NCBI RefSeq assembly: GCF_003052585.1
Contig: NZ_QASN01000020.1
Location: 682,001-746,000 of the forward strand
DNA: 64,000 nt
Direction of reading: 5' to 3'
From: Pseudomonas mangrovi
GTDB taxonomy: Bacteria; Pseudomonadota; Gammaproteobacteria; Pseudomonadales; Pseudomonadaceae
A model generated the notes under the pieces. That model was not told the DNA's origin. It searched no databases and was given only the letters and a program-made list of their open reading frames with translations. A program made the translations under genes and the position numbers. Of the stretch, positions 1 through 9,204 are shown in pieces. How positions within the stretch are numbered: the first letter of the stretch is position 1; each line of letters begins with the position of its first letter.

Positions 1-1775
<1,775 letters not shown>

Positions 1776-1781
1776 GCCCTG

Positions 1782-1812
1782 GCGGGCGTCTTCGCAACGA
1801 ATGCCCGCTTTC
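1782..1812 (+). terminator. possible Rho-independent terminator of metH
   Basis: GCGGGC (1782-1787) pairs with GCCCGC (1803-1808), followed by TTT. The loop is long (15 nt) and the T-run short, so this is weak, but it lies directly after the metH stop. Confidence 0.4.
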
Positions 1813-1826
1813 CAGAAGGATCTGTC

Positions 1827-2404
1827 ATGGCTCAAAACCCGTTCTACGTTTATGCGCTGAGACCCGCGCCAGAATCCGGCCAAACCCTTCTACATTGGGA
1901 AAGGCACCGGGAATCGGGCGTGGGAACATCAGGCCCAGGGTGACGGCTCCGAGAAAGGCACACTAATCCGCGAGATTCTGGAAAGCGGCCACAAGGTCAT
2001 CCATACCATCATTGCGGACAACCTGACCGAGCCTCAGGCCCTGAAGATCGAGGCTGAGCTGATTTCTGCCTTTTGGCATTCGCAGTCAGGGAGGCCTGCT
2101 CACCAACCGCGTGCGCCCGAATACCGAGATCATGGGAAAGCAGCTCAGCCTGAATATTCCCGAAGGCTGTTATGAAAAGGCTCAGATGGGTTTGGAGCTG
2201 CTTAAGTCGGCCGTGATGGAGTTGGCGAAAGCCAACCCTAACGGAATTGGTAATGCTGACGTCGCGAAGTACCTTGGACTGCAGTCCGATTACGGTGGTG
2301 GCTCCAAGGACTATCTGAGCTACAGCATTCTGGGCCTGCTAATGAAAGAAGGCCGTCTGCAACGGTCTCCGACCGGTCGCCGTCATATTGCCTGCGGCGA
2401 ATAG
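1827..2404 (+). pseudogene. GIY-YIG nuclease-like gene with two frameshifts
   Basis: Starts at ATG 1827 behind a good ribosome site (AGAAGGA, 1814-1820). The first codons give FYVYAL, then near 1860 the frame shifts (+1 or -2) and the next frame continues with PAKPFYIGKGTGNRAWEH, the YIG half of a LEM-3-like GIY-YIG nuclease domain. At TTTT 2071-2074 one extra T shifts the frame again; the third frame runs to the stop at 2404 and holds a conserved-looking C-terminal half (about 98 residues). Joined, the three frames give one protein of roughly 190 residues. As written it cannot be made. Either the gene is broken or the homopolymer shift is a base-calling error; the first shift is not in a homopolymer. 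Confidence 0.75.
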
Positions 2405-2422
2405 ACCTCCGTAATACAAGGC

Positions 2423-2494
2423 GGCAGACCACGATTAGCTCTGGCTCCTTGATTTCTCTGGCTAAGAAGCCGTGATCTGTGTCCGCTATCACCC
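2423..2494. repeat. degenerate palindromic dispersed repeat, copy 1
   Basis: GCAGACCACGATTAGCTCTG begins the element and CGTGATCTGTGTCCG closes it, so the outer arms are inverted (GACCACG / CGTGATC, imperfect). A related copy lies at 3045-3109 with the same ACCACGATTAGCT core and the same CTGTCC and ACCCC tail. The two copies flank yegP. They resemble short REP-like palindromes of Pseudomonas genomes; I cannot name the family. Confidence 0.55.
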
Positions 2495-2686
2495 CGAGGT
2501 CAACCCCTCCCCGCAGCCGGACGTGCGTCAGATTCTTCCTACAAACAGTGATCTGCCTCACTCATGCGATCCCGACCGCTGCGCTATACAGCAGGCAGCG
2601 GCATTACCGCTAGCCGCTCGCCCTCTGACTAGGTTGTACAAGGGCTAACGGTTTCTTCCCGCAATGACATGAGCAAGGAGATGAGA

Positions 2687-3016
2687 ATGTCCGGAACATT
2701 TGAGGTTTACCAGGACAAGGCCGACGAGTTTCGCTTTCGGCTCAACGCCAGCAATGGCCAGACCATCCTTGCTAGCGAGGGCTACAAGGATCGAGCTGGC
2801 TGCAACAACGGGATCCAGTCGGTAAAGAACAACGCTACCGAAGACAGTCGCTACGAGCGCAAACAGACCTCCGCCGGCAAGTTCATGTTCAACCTCAAGG
2901 CTGCCAACCACCAGATTATCGGCACCAGCCAGTCCTACGAATCGGCCGCCTCCCGTGACAAGGGCATTGAATCGGTGAAGAAGCACGCACCGGACGCCAA
3001 GGTGTTAGAAGTCTGA
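2687..3016 (+). CDS. yegP: YegP family protein (DUF1508, UPF0339)
   Basis: Small protein of 109 residues made of two tandem DUF1508 repeats: FEVYQDKADEFRFRLNASNG with ILASEGY, then a second copy with KFMFNLKAANHQIIGTSQSY. The two halves align with each other over about 50 residues. I chose ATG 2687 because AAGGAG (2675-2680) lies 6 nt upstream; ATG at 2669 and 2681 are too close to or before that site. Function is not established for the family. It stands alone, flanked on both sides by related palindromic repeats (2423-2494 and 3045-3109). Confidence 0.88.
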   Translation: MSGTFEVYQDKADEFRFRLNASNGQTILASEGYKDRAGCNNGIQSVKNNATEDSRYERKQTSAGKFMFNLKAANHQIIGTSQSYESAASRDKGIESVKKHAPDAKVLEV

Positions 3017-3044
3017 CTTCCGACACGGCGCGTCATGAACAAAA

Positions 3045-3109
3045 GGGGGGACCAACCACGATTAGCTTTGACTTCGTGAGAGCCCGTGGTCTGTCCCGGA
3101 TTACCCCCT
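3045..3109. repeat. degenerate palindromic dispersed repeat, copy 2
   Basis: GACCAACCACGATTAGCTTTG at the left end and CCCGTGGTCTGTCC at the right end, with CCACG/CGTGG as inverted arms. It shares the ACCACGATTAGCT core and the tail CTGTCC..ATTACCCC with copy 1 at 2423-2494. It lies in the gap between yegP and the alpha/beta hydrolase gene. Confidence 0.55.
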
Positions 3110-3140
3110 TAAACCGCTGCCCGAAACCCCTCCGCCATAG

Positions 3141-4043
3141 ATGGTCATATCGATGCACTCGCACCTGTGGATTCTGCTGCTGATCCTACTGCCGAACGTG
3201 CTGCAGGCCGGTCCGCTACGCGAGCGCCTGCAGGCGCGGCAGACGGTGCCGGAGTGGACTGTGGAGCACGACCTGGCCTACGGACCTGCACCCGAGCAGC
3301 GCTATGACGTCTACCGCGCCGCGAACATGCAAGACGCACCGATCATCATGCTGGTGCACGGCGGCGGCTGGGCTCACGGCGACAAGGCGATGGACGCGGT
3401 GGTCGAGAACAAGGTGGCGCGCTGGGTGCCGCGCGAGCTGATCCTGGTCTCGGTCAACTACCGTCTGTTGCCACAGGCCCGACCAGCGCAACAGGCCCGC
3501 GATATCGCCATGGCCCTGGCCGAGGTGCAGCGCCAGGCGCCGCGCTGGGGCGGCGATCCGGGCAAGGTCGTGCTCATGGGTCACTCAGCCGGGGCGCATC
3601 TGGTGGCACTGCTGTCCAGCGACCCGGGCATTCGCCAGGACCTCGCTCTGCAGCCCTGGCTGGGTAGTGTGACGCTCGACAGCGCCGCCTTCGATGTCGA
3701 GGCGATCATGCTCAAGCGCCATCCGCGACTGTATGACCAGGCGTTCGGCAACGACCCGACCGGTTGGCGCGCCGCCTCCCCGCTGCACCGCCTGCAGCCG
3801 GGGCTGCACCCGCTGCTGGCGGTCTGTTCCAGCAAACGTGAGGATGCCTGTCCCCAGGCGCTTGCCTTTCAGCGAAAGGCTCAGGCGCTGGGCGCGCGGG
3901 TCGAGATCATGCCGCAGGACTTGTCGCATCGCCAACTCAACCAGCAACTGGGTACTGCCGGCGCTTACACCGAGGCGGTAGAGCGCTTTCTTGGCAGCCT
4001 GGACGTGCAGCTGGCCGAGCGGCTAGAGAAATTCAACGAATAG
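3141..4043 (+). CDS. secreted alpha/beta hydrolase (carboxylesterase-like)
   Basis: 300 residues. The N-terminus (HLWILLLILLPNVLQAGP) is a signal peptide, so the enzyme is probably periplasmic or exported. It has the HGGGW oxyanion-hole motif (about residue 70) and the nucleophile elbow GHSAGA (about residue 150) of the hormone-sensitive-lipase / BD-FAE group of esterases; a catalytic His is likely in QDLSHRQLN. The substrate cannot be told from sequence. ATG 3141 and ATG 3153 are both possible starts, neither with a good ribosome site; 3153 gives the more typical signal peptide. It is a single gene in an otherwise decayed neighbourhood but looks intact. Confidence 0.85.
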   Translation: MVISMHSHLWILLLILLPNVLQAGPLRERLQARQTVPEWTVEHDLAYGPAPEQRYDVYRAANMQDAPIIMLVHGGGWAHGDKAMDAVVENKVARWVPRELILVSVNYRLLPQARPAQQARDIAMALAEVQRQAPRWGGDPGKVVLMGHSAGAHLVALLSSDPGIRQDLALQPWLGSVTLDSAAFDVEAIMLKRHPRLYDQAFGNDPTGWRAASPLHRLQPGLHPLLAVCSSKREDACPQALAFQRKAQALGARVEIMPQDLSHRQLNQQLGTAGAYTEAVERFLGSLDVQLAERLEKFNE

Positions 4044-4112
4044 ACGGCATTCTCCAGACGAACAATCCCAGGCAGAGCCGTCATTCCCCCTCTCGCATGA
4101 GCTGAGACAGCC

Positions 4113-4363
4113 ATGAACAAGCAAGAGCGCTTCGTAGATACCGGAAAGTTTCTGTCCGCTTTTGCGGATGAGATTCTGGTCGACTGCACGGGCTGCGGTG
4201 CGCCGGGGGTCGTCCACGCTACCTGGGCGCCCTACAGATGGGACGCTCACTTCGAGTGTGGCAATGCCATCTGACACTGTCGTCGAAACTCGGACACTGG
4301 GTCGGCTCCGGCACGTTTAAACAGGAGAGCGAGGCCAATGGCGTCACTGTCGTCTATGAATAG
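4113..4363 (+). pseudogene. small zinc-ribbon protein gene, frameshifted
   Basis: ATG 4113 opens a 53-codon frame ending at TGA 4272 that contains a first cysteine pair (DCTGCG). The last residues read CGNAI, but shifting one base at 4263-4264 gives CG-x-CHLTLSSKLGHWVG and a frame open to TAG 4361. The restored protein would have two C-x2-C knuckles, as in small zinc-ribbon proteins. One missing base explains the break. The gene could be dead, or the base could be a sequencing loss. No function can be assigned. Confidence 0.5.
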
Positions 4364-4387
4364 GTTGCAAGCAGGGGTGTGCAGGCA

Positions 4388-4669
4388 ATGAACAGGAAGA
4401 ACCGATTCGACGCATTCAAAGTCGCGCTAGTGGTCCTTGTCAGCTCTCTGCTGCCGCAGTACCTGCGCGATGGAGAGAAGGTCTCGTTTGCCCTGGTCGC
4501 AGGGACCGTCGTGGCCGCCACAGTGCTCGGGCTGGCTCACCTTCTTTTCACCACGTCCATAGCCAAGGCCCAGACGCAAGGCCCCGATCAGTCTCCGCTC
4601 AAATGGTACTTCTCGCCTGTTCTGTTCATTGGTGTCGGACTTGCCGTTGTATTTCTCTGGTTTGCCTAG
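4388..4669 (+). CDS. small two-helix membrane protein, unknown function
   Basis: 93 residues from ATG 4388 (an in-frame GTG lies at 4379). Two hydrophobic stretches, about residues 29-55 and 73-92, suggest two transmembrane helices joined by a polar loop. I do not recognise a family. The next gene begins 17 nt downstream on the same strand, so the two may be cotranscribed. Confidence 0.6.
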   Translation: MNRKNRFDAFKVALVVLVSSLLPQYLRDGEKVSFALVAGTVVAATVLGLAHLLFTTSIAKAQTQGPDQSPLKWYFSPVLFIGVGLAVVFLWFA

Positions 4670-4685
4670 TCGTGCGGAGATATTC

Positions 4686-5225
4686 ATGAAGAGCTTTCTA
4701 TACGTATTGATCGTGCTCGGCTTGGTATTGGCCTGCTTCGGATTTTTCGGCAGCCCGCGCAAGCCACCCCTGGCGCATGTACCTGCACCAGTAGCTGTGC
4801 CGGAGACAAACATTCCCCTCCCACGCGCACCTGTCGCTCAGCTGCAGTTGTACAAGCGTGACCGCTTCTTCAAGTACTACATCGACTTCCGCATCATGAA
4901 TGCCCATTGCAAGCACCACGGCTATGACGAGTCGGAACGAATAGAGCAGTATTTTCGGGAAAAAATTGCACTGGCCGATGCTGTGCTCGCGAGATCCGAC
5001 ACTCCCGCAGAGCTACGCGTCCTCTTCCATGATGCTCTGGAGAAGGCAAAAAACATGCGCATCGAAGAAGCCGAATATGAGGCGGAGGCCACCCGCAGCA
5101 GATACCACCAGATCGAGGATGTGCACAGCTTCTGCGAACTGCTGCCACGGATGGTCGCGAGGGATCTCCAGGAAATGCGTGATGGCGTCGCCTTCGCCAG
5201 GGACCTGAGCCATTCCTTGCGCTAA
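4686..5225 (+). CDS. hypothetical protein with N-terminal membrane anchor
   Basis: 179 residues from ATG 4686 (CGGAGA just upstream as a weak ribosome site). One N-terminal hydrophobic helix (KSFLYVLIVLGLVLACFGFF) is followed by a proline-rich linker and a charged, largely helical domain with several Cys/His residues (MNAHCKHHGY, SFCELLPR). It is probably anchored in the inner membrane with the bulk in the periplasm. I do not recognise the family. A longer frame opens at 4629 but would overlap the preceding gene and place the helix internally. Confidence 0.6.
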   Translation: MKSFLYVLIVLGLVLACFGFFGSPRKPPLAHVPAPVAVPETNIPLPRAPVAQLQLYKRDRFFKYYIDFRIMNAHCKHHGYDESERIEQYFREKIALADAVLARSDTPAELRVLFHDALEKAKNMRIEEAEYEAEATRSRYHQIEDVHSFCELLPRMVARDLQEMRDGVAFARDLSHSLR

Positions 5226-5292
5226 CAGCACTTCCTGGTGCTTTCAGACGAGCACGCATTTTTTCATCAGTCATCCCCCAGCAGAGCACCTG

Positions 5293-5559
5293 TTGAACGT
5301 CTCGGAAACACAGAACCGGATCGGCTACCCCTGCATCTTCAGTCGGACCCCCAATGATGCCGCCGATAACCTCGTGCGCCTGATCAGCCGCCAGGAGTGT
5401 GGCTACGTGGAGGGCACGACCGCGTGGATTGCTGCGCTGCGACTGTGGCTCGAGCCGAATGTTGATCTGCTACCGCTCAACTACTGCGGCGCCAGGTTCA
5501 GCGCGGAACAGTGGCGGACGATCCTTGAGAAGGTTGTCCAAAGGCTGGAACGCCACTAA
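5293..5559 (+). CDS. hypothetical protein, 88 residues
   Basis: The frame has the high third-position GC of the neighbouring genes and a plausible protein composition, so it is probably real, but no ATG or GTG precedes it in frame; TTG 5293 is the best start and has no clear ribosome site. The open frame continues upstream to about 5221, so this may be the remnant of a longer gene. No motif is recognised. Confidence 0.45.
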   Translation: MNVSETQNRIGYPCIFSRTPNDAADNLVRLISRQECGYVEGTTAWIAALRLWLEPNVDLLPLNYCGARFSAEQWRTILEKVVQRLERH

Positions 5560-5584
5560 GCAGGCTGGCGCGAGCATCCTGCGT

Positions 5585-5725
5585 ATGGATGGATGCGAGC
5601 TGTACACGGTCTCTGTACCCTCATCACCCAAGGCACCGGTGTTCATGGCGCTGATCGAGCGCACCTTCGGCAAGAACGTCACCACGCGTACGCTGGAGAC
5701 CGTCAGAAAATGTGCCGCGGCCTGA
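5585..5725 (+). pseudogene. C-terminal fragment resembling a DUF1697 protein
   Basis: 46 codons from ATG 5585. The end (ALIERTFGKNVTTRTLETVR) resembles the C-terminal tail of DUF1697 proteins, where an I-E-R-x-L/F-G stretch precedes T-T-R-x-x-x-T-V. The N-terminal part of such a protein, usually about 130 residues more, is absent: upstream in this frame is the shadow of the previous gene. I read it as a leftover 3' end, with low certainty. Confidence 0.35.
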
Positions 5726-5746
5726 CCGCGGCCTGGAGATCCATCG

Positions 5747-6109
5747 ATGAACCTTTCACGTACCACGCCGATTCTGCGCAGCTTCGATCAGGCCAAGGCG
5801 GTCGAGTTCTATGTCGACTTTCTCGGCTTCCGCATCGACTTCGAGCATCGTTTCGAGCCGGGTCTGCCGCTCTACATGCAGGTCTCGCGGGGCGATTGCG
5901 TGCTGCACCTGTCCGAGCATCACGGCGATGCCTGCCCCGGTGCCGCGCTGCGGATCGAGGTCGACGCACTCGATGAGCTGCATGCGGAACTGCAGGCGAA
6001 GCGCTACGGCAATGCCCGGCCGGGTATCGAGGAAACGCCCTGGGGCAGCCGTGAAATGAGCGTGCGCGACCCCTTCGGCAATCGCCTCACCTTCACCAAC
6101 GCTGGCTGA
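5747..6109 (+). CDS. VOC superfamily protein (glyoxalase / bleomycin-resistance fold)
   Basis: 120 residues with the paired beta-alpha-beta-beta-beta modules of the VOC fold: an opening PILRSFDQAKAVEFYVDFLG and a closing SVRDPFGNRLTFTN, the usual C-terminal signature. The central LHLSEHHGD segment resembles the bleomycin-binding subgroup. It may bind or modify a small molecule; the substrate is not known. It lies 8 bp before a methyltransferase gene on the same strand. Confidence 0.85.
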   Translation: MNLSRTTPILRSFDQAKAVEFYVDFLGFRIDFEHRFEPGLPLYMQVSRGDCVLHLSEHHGDACPGAALRIEVDALDELHAELQAKRYGNARPGIEETPWGSREMSVRDPFGNRLTFTNAG

Positions 6110-6117
6110 GACTGCCG

Positions 6118-6816
6118 ATGTCCTTCGATGATCGCCAGGTGCTGGCTGACTGGCAGCTCAATGCCAAGCCCTGGACCCGCGCCGTGCGCGAGTCGCGGAT
6201 CGAGAGTCGGCGCCTGGTGACCGATCGCGCCCTGCTCGAGGTGATCGAGCGCCATGCCCCGGCCTCGGTGCTGGACCTTGGCTGTGGCGAGGGCTGGCTG
6301 GTGCGCGAACTGCTCCGGCGCGGCATCCACGCCCAGGGCATTGACGGCGTCGCGGAGCTGGTCGAGGCGGCAAGGGCCGCCGGGCCGGGCAGCTTCAACC
6401 TGCTCAGCTACGAGGCCTTTGCCGATGCCGTTGCTGCGGGCCAGTGGCAAGCACAGGTCGAAATGCTGGTATGCAATTTCTCGCTGATCGGCCGGGAGTC
6501 GGTGGAACGTCTGCTCCATGCGGCGCCGCAGGTCCTGCGGCCCGGCGGGCTGCTGGTCGTGCAGACGCTGCATCCGCATCTGCTTGAGCCACCCTACCAG
6601 GACGGCTGGCGCCAGGGCTCCTGGGATGGCTGCGGCGAAGGTTTTGCCCCGGCACCGCCCTGGTACTTCCGCACGCTGGGCAGCTGGGTCGAGCTGTTTA
6701 CCCGCAGCGGCCTGCCACTGTACGAGTTGCTCGAACCGCTACACCCGCACAGCGGCCGTCCGGCCTCGATACTCTTTGTCGTGCGTCGATCCGAAGCAAC
6801 GGACGCCAGCCGATGA
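6118..6816 (+). CDS. class I SAM-dependent methyltransferase
   Basis: 232 residues. Motif I of the Rossmann-like methyltransferase fold is clear (VLDLGCGEGWLVREL, about residues 46-60), followed by an acidic residue at the end of the second strand (GIDGVAELVE) and the later LRPGGLLVVQTLHPH segment typical of UbiE/SAM-MT type 11/12 enzymes. The substrate is unknown. The stop overlaps the start of the next gene (ATGA at 6813), so both are translationally coupled. Confidence 0.88.
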   Translation: MSFDDRQVLADWQLNAKPWTRAVRESRIESRRLVTDRALLEVIERHAPASVLDLGCGEGWLVRELLRRGIHAQGIDGVAELVEAARAAGPGSFNLLSYEAFADAVAAGQWQAQVEMLVCNFSLIGRESVERLLHAAPQVLRPGGLLVVQTLHPHLLEPPYQDGWRQGSWDGCGEGFAPAPPWYFRTLGSWVELFTRSGLPLYELLEPLHPHSGRPASILFVVRRSEATDASR

Positions 6817-7187
6817 GCCGCGCTCGCGCAGCAGACTGGAACCGCCTCGCCCACCCCGAGCAGCGCGAGCTGCTGGCATTTCACGCCGAGTTCGACTCGG
6901 CTGAACTGGCGCAAATCAGCCAGGGGCTGGTACCGCAGGCGATGGAGGACAAATGGTTCATCTATCTGGATGAGGATGACTGGCTGTACTTCCACAGGAG
7001 CTGGACCGGCGCCTGCATCTACGCCGTGCAATTGCTACGCAGCGCTGAAGGTGCGCGAGTGGGCACGGCCTGGGTCAGTCGCGATCCTGCGCAATACCGC
7101 CGCACCGACAGCGACGCTGATCTGCATTTGCTGCGTTTTCTCATCGACGCCCTGCTGCTCGGACGCGATGCGGCCTTCCCCCACTGA
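6813..7187 (+). CDS. conserved hypothetical protein
   Basis: 124 residues with no signal peptide or membrane helix. The aromatic-rich core MEDKWFIYLDEDDWLYFHRS followed by WTGACIY looks conserved and recalls small uncharacterised proteins seen in many bacteria, but I cannot give a role. It overlaps the methyltransferase gene by 4 bp (ATGA), which suggests a shared task or at least coupled expression. Confidence 0.7.
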   Translation: MSRARAADWNRLAHPEQRELLAFHAEFDSAELAQISQGLVPQAMEDKWFIYLDEDDWLYFHRSWTGACIYAVQLLRSAEGARVGTAWVSRDPAQYRRTDSDADLHLLRFLIDALLLGRDAAFPH

Positions 7188-7201
7188 AAAGGAATGTCTC
7201 G

Positions 7202-7774
7202 ATGCACGGAATCCGCTATCTGATCTGCAGCCTGCTGCTGGTGGCCCCCCTGGTGCGTGGTGACCTGCAGACAGTCGCTGCGCCGGCCGATGCCGAGGCA
7301 GTGGCACGAGGCTTCTACGCCTGGGTGCTCAGCCATCCGTCCGCCGGCATCCCGGGTGCAGAGGAGCTGGAGCAGCTGCGGCCGTTGCTGAGTGCAGAGC
7401 TCGTCACCCGCCTGCAGACGGCCGCCATGGCCCAGGGCGACTGTGAGCGCAGCGCCGCAGCCGATGAGAAGCCGCTGATGCTGGAGGGCGATCTGTTCGT
7501 CGGCAGCTATGAAGGTGCCAGCGAGGTGGCGCTGGGAGCCGTGAGCCTTGACGGCGAGCGAGCCGTTGTCAGCGCCACCCTGATCTATCTGGACCCGCGC
7601 TTCGCCCTGGCGCACCCCTATCGAGCCGTAGTCTGGCAGGACCGCCTGCAGCTGGCTCGCGAGAGCGGTAGCTGGCGGGTCGCCGATGTTCATCCCGGGA
7701 CAGGCGACAACCTGAGGGCTACGCTTGAGTCCTTTATCGAGCAGGCCGGCCGGGAATGCCGCAGTGAACGCTGA
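7202..7774 (+). CDS. exported protein, DUF3828-like
   Basis: 190 residues with a cleavable signal peptide (IRYLICSLLLVAPLVRG), so periplasmic. The mature part opens with VARGFYAWVLSHPSAG and contains EKPLMLEGDLFVGSYEGA, a pattern of the DUF3828-like lipoprotein or periplasmic proteins, which resemble the NTF2 fold. There is no lipobox cysteine. The start ATG 7202 has AAAAGGAA upstream (about 7187). No enzymatic role can be given. Confidence 0.7.
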   Translation: MHGIRYLICSLLLVAPLVRGDLQTVAAPADAEAVARGFYAWVLSHPSAGIPGAEELEQLRPLLSAELVTRLQTAAMAQGDCERSAAADEKPLMLEGDLFVGSYEGASEVALGAVSLDGERAVVSATLIYLDPRFALAHPYRAVVWQDRLQLARESGSWRVADVHPGTGDNLRATLESFIEQAGRECRSER

Positions 7775-7856
7775 ACCCAGGGCGTTTGACCTGGCGCGCG
7801 GCGGGCGCATGCAAAAGGTCGGCAAACGCGGTCGTAGTTGCTGAGCGCCGAGTTGC

Positions 7857-7911
7857 GTTGATCGAGCCAGGTTGATCGGGGCACGTTGATCCGAGCCGTT
7901 GATCACGCAGG
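7857..7911. repeat. four short tandem GTTGATC units
   Basis: GTTGATC starts at 7857, 7871, 7885 and 7898, each followed by a degenerate 6-7 bp spacer (CGAGCCAG, GGGGCAC, CGAGCC). The period is 14, 14 and 13 bp. It lies in the 254-bp gap between the exported protein gene and the next VOC gene, about 120 bp before that gene. It could be a cluster of binding sites or a slippage product. I see nothing else in the gap. Confidence 0.6.
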
Positions 7912-8028
7912 TGGCAGTGCCGATCTCGTCGCGGTCCGAACAGACGCGATACCGTCACAGGCTGCGCTGTGAGCGCCGCTGGCAGCTCGCCGCAACCCCT
8001 TAAAACCCACCCCCTAAGGAACCTGCAG

Positions 8029-8388
8029 ATGAACAAGACCGGCGCCATCGACTACCTGGAACTGCCCGCCCGCGACCTGGCGGCGACCCGTGCGTTCTTC
8101 ACCAGCGCCTTCGGCTGGCGCTTCGTCGACTACGGCCCGGACTACCTGGCCTTTGAGGACACCGGCGTACAGGGCGGTTTCTATCGTGCAGAGCTTTGCG
8201 CGCGCAGCGATCAGGGCAGCGCGCTGGTGGTGCTCTACAGCGCCGATCTGGAGCAGACCTTGCGCCAGGTCGAAGAAGCTGGCGGCGAGGTATTCAAGCC
8301 AATCTTCCAGTTCCCCGGCGGTCGTCGCTTCCATTTCCTCGAACCCAGCGGCAACGAGATGGCCGTGTGGTCCGACCAGGGTCTGTGA
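8029..8388 (+). CDS. VOC superfamily protein (glyoxalase-like)
   Basis: 119 residues from ATG 8029, with AAGGA (8016-8020) 8 nt upstream. The N-terminal module begins YLELPARDLAATRAFFTSAFG, the usual VOC opening, and the C-terminal module ends GRRFHFLEPSGNEMAVWSD, with the Glu/His pattern of metal ligands partly present. Substrate unknown. The AraC-type regulator gene starts 5 bp after its stop and is probably cotranscribed. Confidence 0.87.
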   Translation: MNKTGAIDYLELPARDLAATRAFFTSAFGWRFVDYGPDYLAFEDTGVQGGFYRAELCARSDQGSALVVLYSADLEQTLRQVEEAGGEVFKPIFQFPGGRRFHFLEPSGNEMAVWSDQGL

Positions 8389-8392
8389 GCGA

Positions 8393-9106
8393 ATGCTGCA
8401 GGTAGCTCCCGCGCCGGCACTGCGTCCGTTCATCAGCCACTACTGGCTCAGCCGCGACAACCGCGCCAGCGAACACCGCATCCTCCCGGACGGCGCCGTC
8501 GACCTGGTGCTGCTCGGCAGTCGACGCGAGGCAACGCTGTTTGGCAGCGTCAGCCGCTGCAGTCTGTTGCCGGTCCTACCGGGCGAACACTATCTCGGGG
8601 TGCGTTTCCGACCGGGGCAGAGCCGGCACTTCATCCGCCCCACGGCGGGCGAGCTGACCGACAGCAGCGTCTCTGCGGACGGCCTGCTGCGTTTCGAGCT
8701 GCAACCGTTACAGCAACGCCCCCTGCTTGAGGATGCGTTCGACCTGATCGACGACCTGCTGCTGACCCACCTGCAGCGCCAGCCGCCCGAGAGGAGCCGG
8801 ATCGATGCGGTGATCGACTGGCTGGCGCAGCATCCGCGCGACGCGGATCTCGACCAGGCCGCGGCGCTGTTCGGACGCAGCCGTCGCCAGCTCGAGCGGG
8901 TGCTCGGCGCAACCCTCGGCCTCGGCGCCCGTCGCTATGCCGCAGTGCTGCGCCTGCAACAGGCCAGCGCCCTGCTCTGCCATAGCCAGCAGCCGCTGGC
9001 CGAGGTGGCGTTGGCGGCGGGTTATTGCGACCAGAGCCACATGAACCACGACTTCCGCCGCCTGACCGACAGCACCCCCGCACAGCTACGCAAGATGTCG
9101 CGCTGA
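8393..9106 (+). CDS. AraC family transcriptional regulator
   Basis: 237 residues from ATG 8393. The N-terminal part (about 1-130) looks like the DUF6597-type sensing domain of AraC regulators (APALRPFISHYWLSRD, RILPDGAVDLVLL). The C-terminal 100 residues hold two helix-turn-helix units, the second with the signature LAEVALAAGYCDQSHMNHDFRR. It lies between two VOC genes on the same strand and may control them. A longer open frame upstream is the shadow of the VOC gene. Confidence 0.9.
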   Translation: MLQVAPAPALRPFISHYWLSRDNRASEHRILPDGAVDLVLLGSRREATLFGSVSRCSLLPVLPGEHYLGVRFRPGQSRHFIRPTAGELTDSSVSADGLLRFELQPLQQRPLLEDAFDLIDDLLLTHLQRQPPERSRIDAVIDWLAQHPRDADLDQAAALFGRSRRQLERVLGATLGLGARRYAAVLRLQQASALLCHSQQPLAEVALAAGYCDQSHMNHDFRRLTDSTPAQLRKMSR

Positions 9107-9204
9107 TACAAGAACCTTGTAATCGAGTCTTGCAGACTGCCGGCTGAGCGGCGCTGAACGGCTGATTCGGCGCACCCTTCAGCCCCATCATCGAGGATAC
9201 GCAG

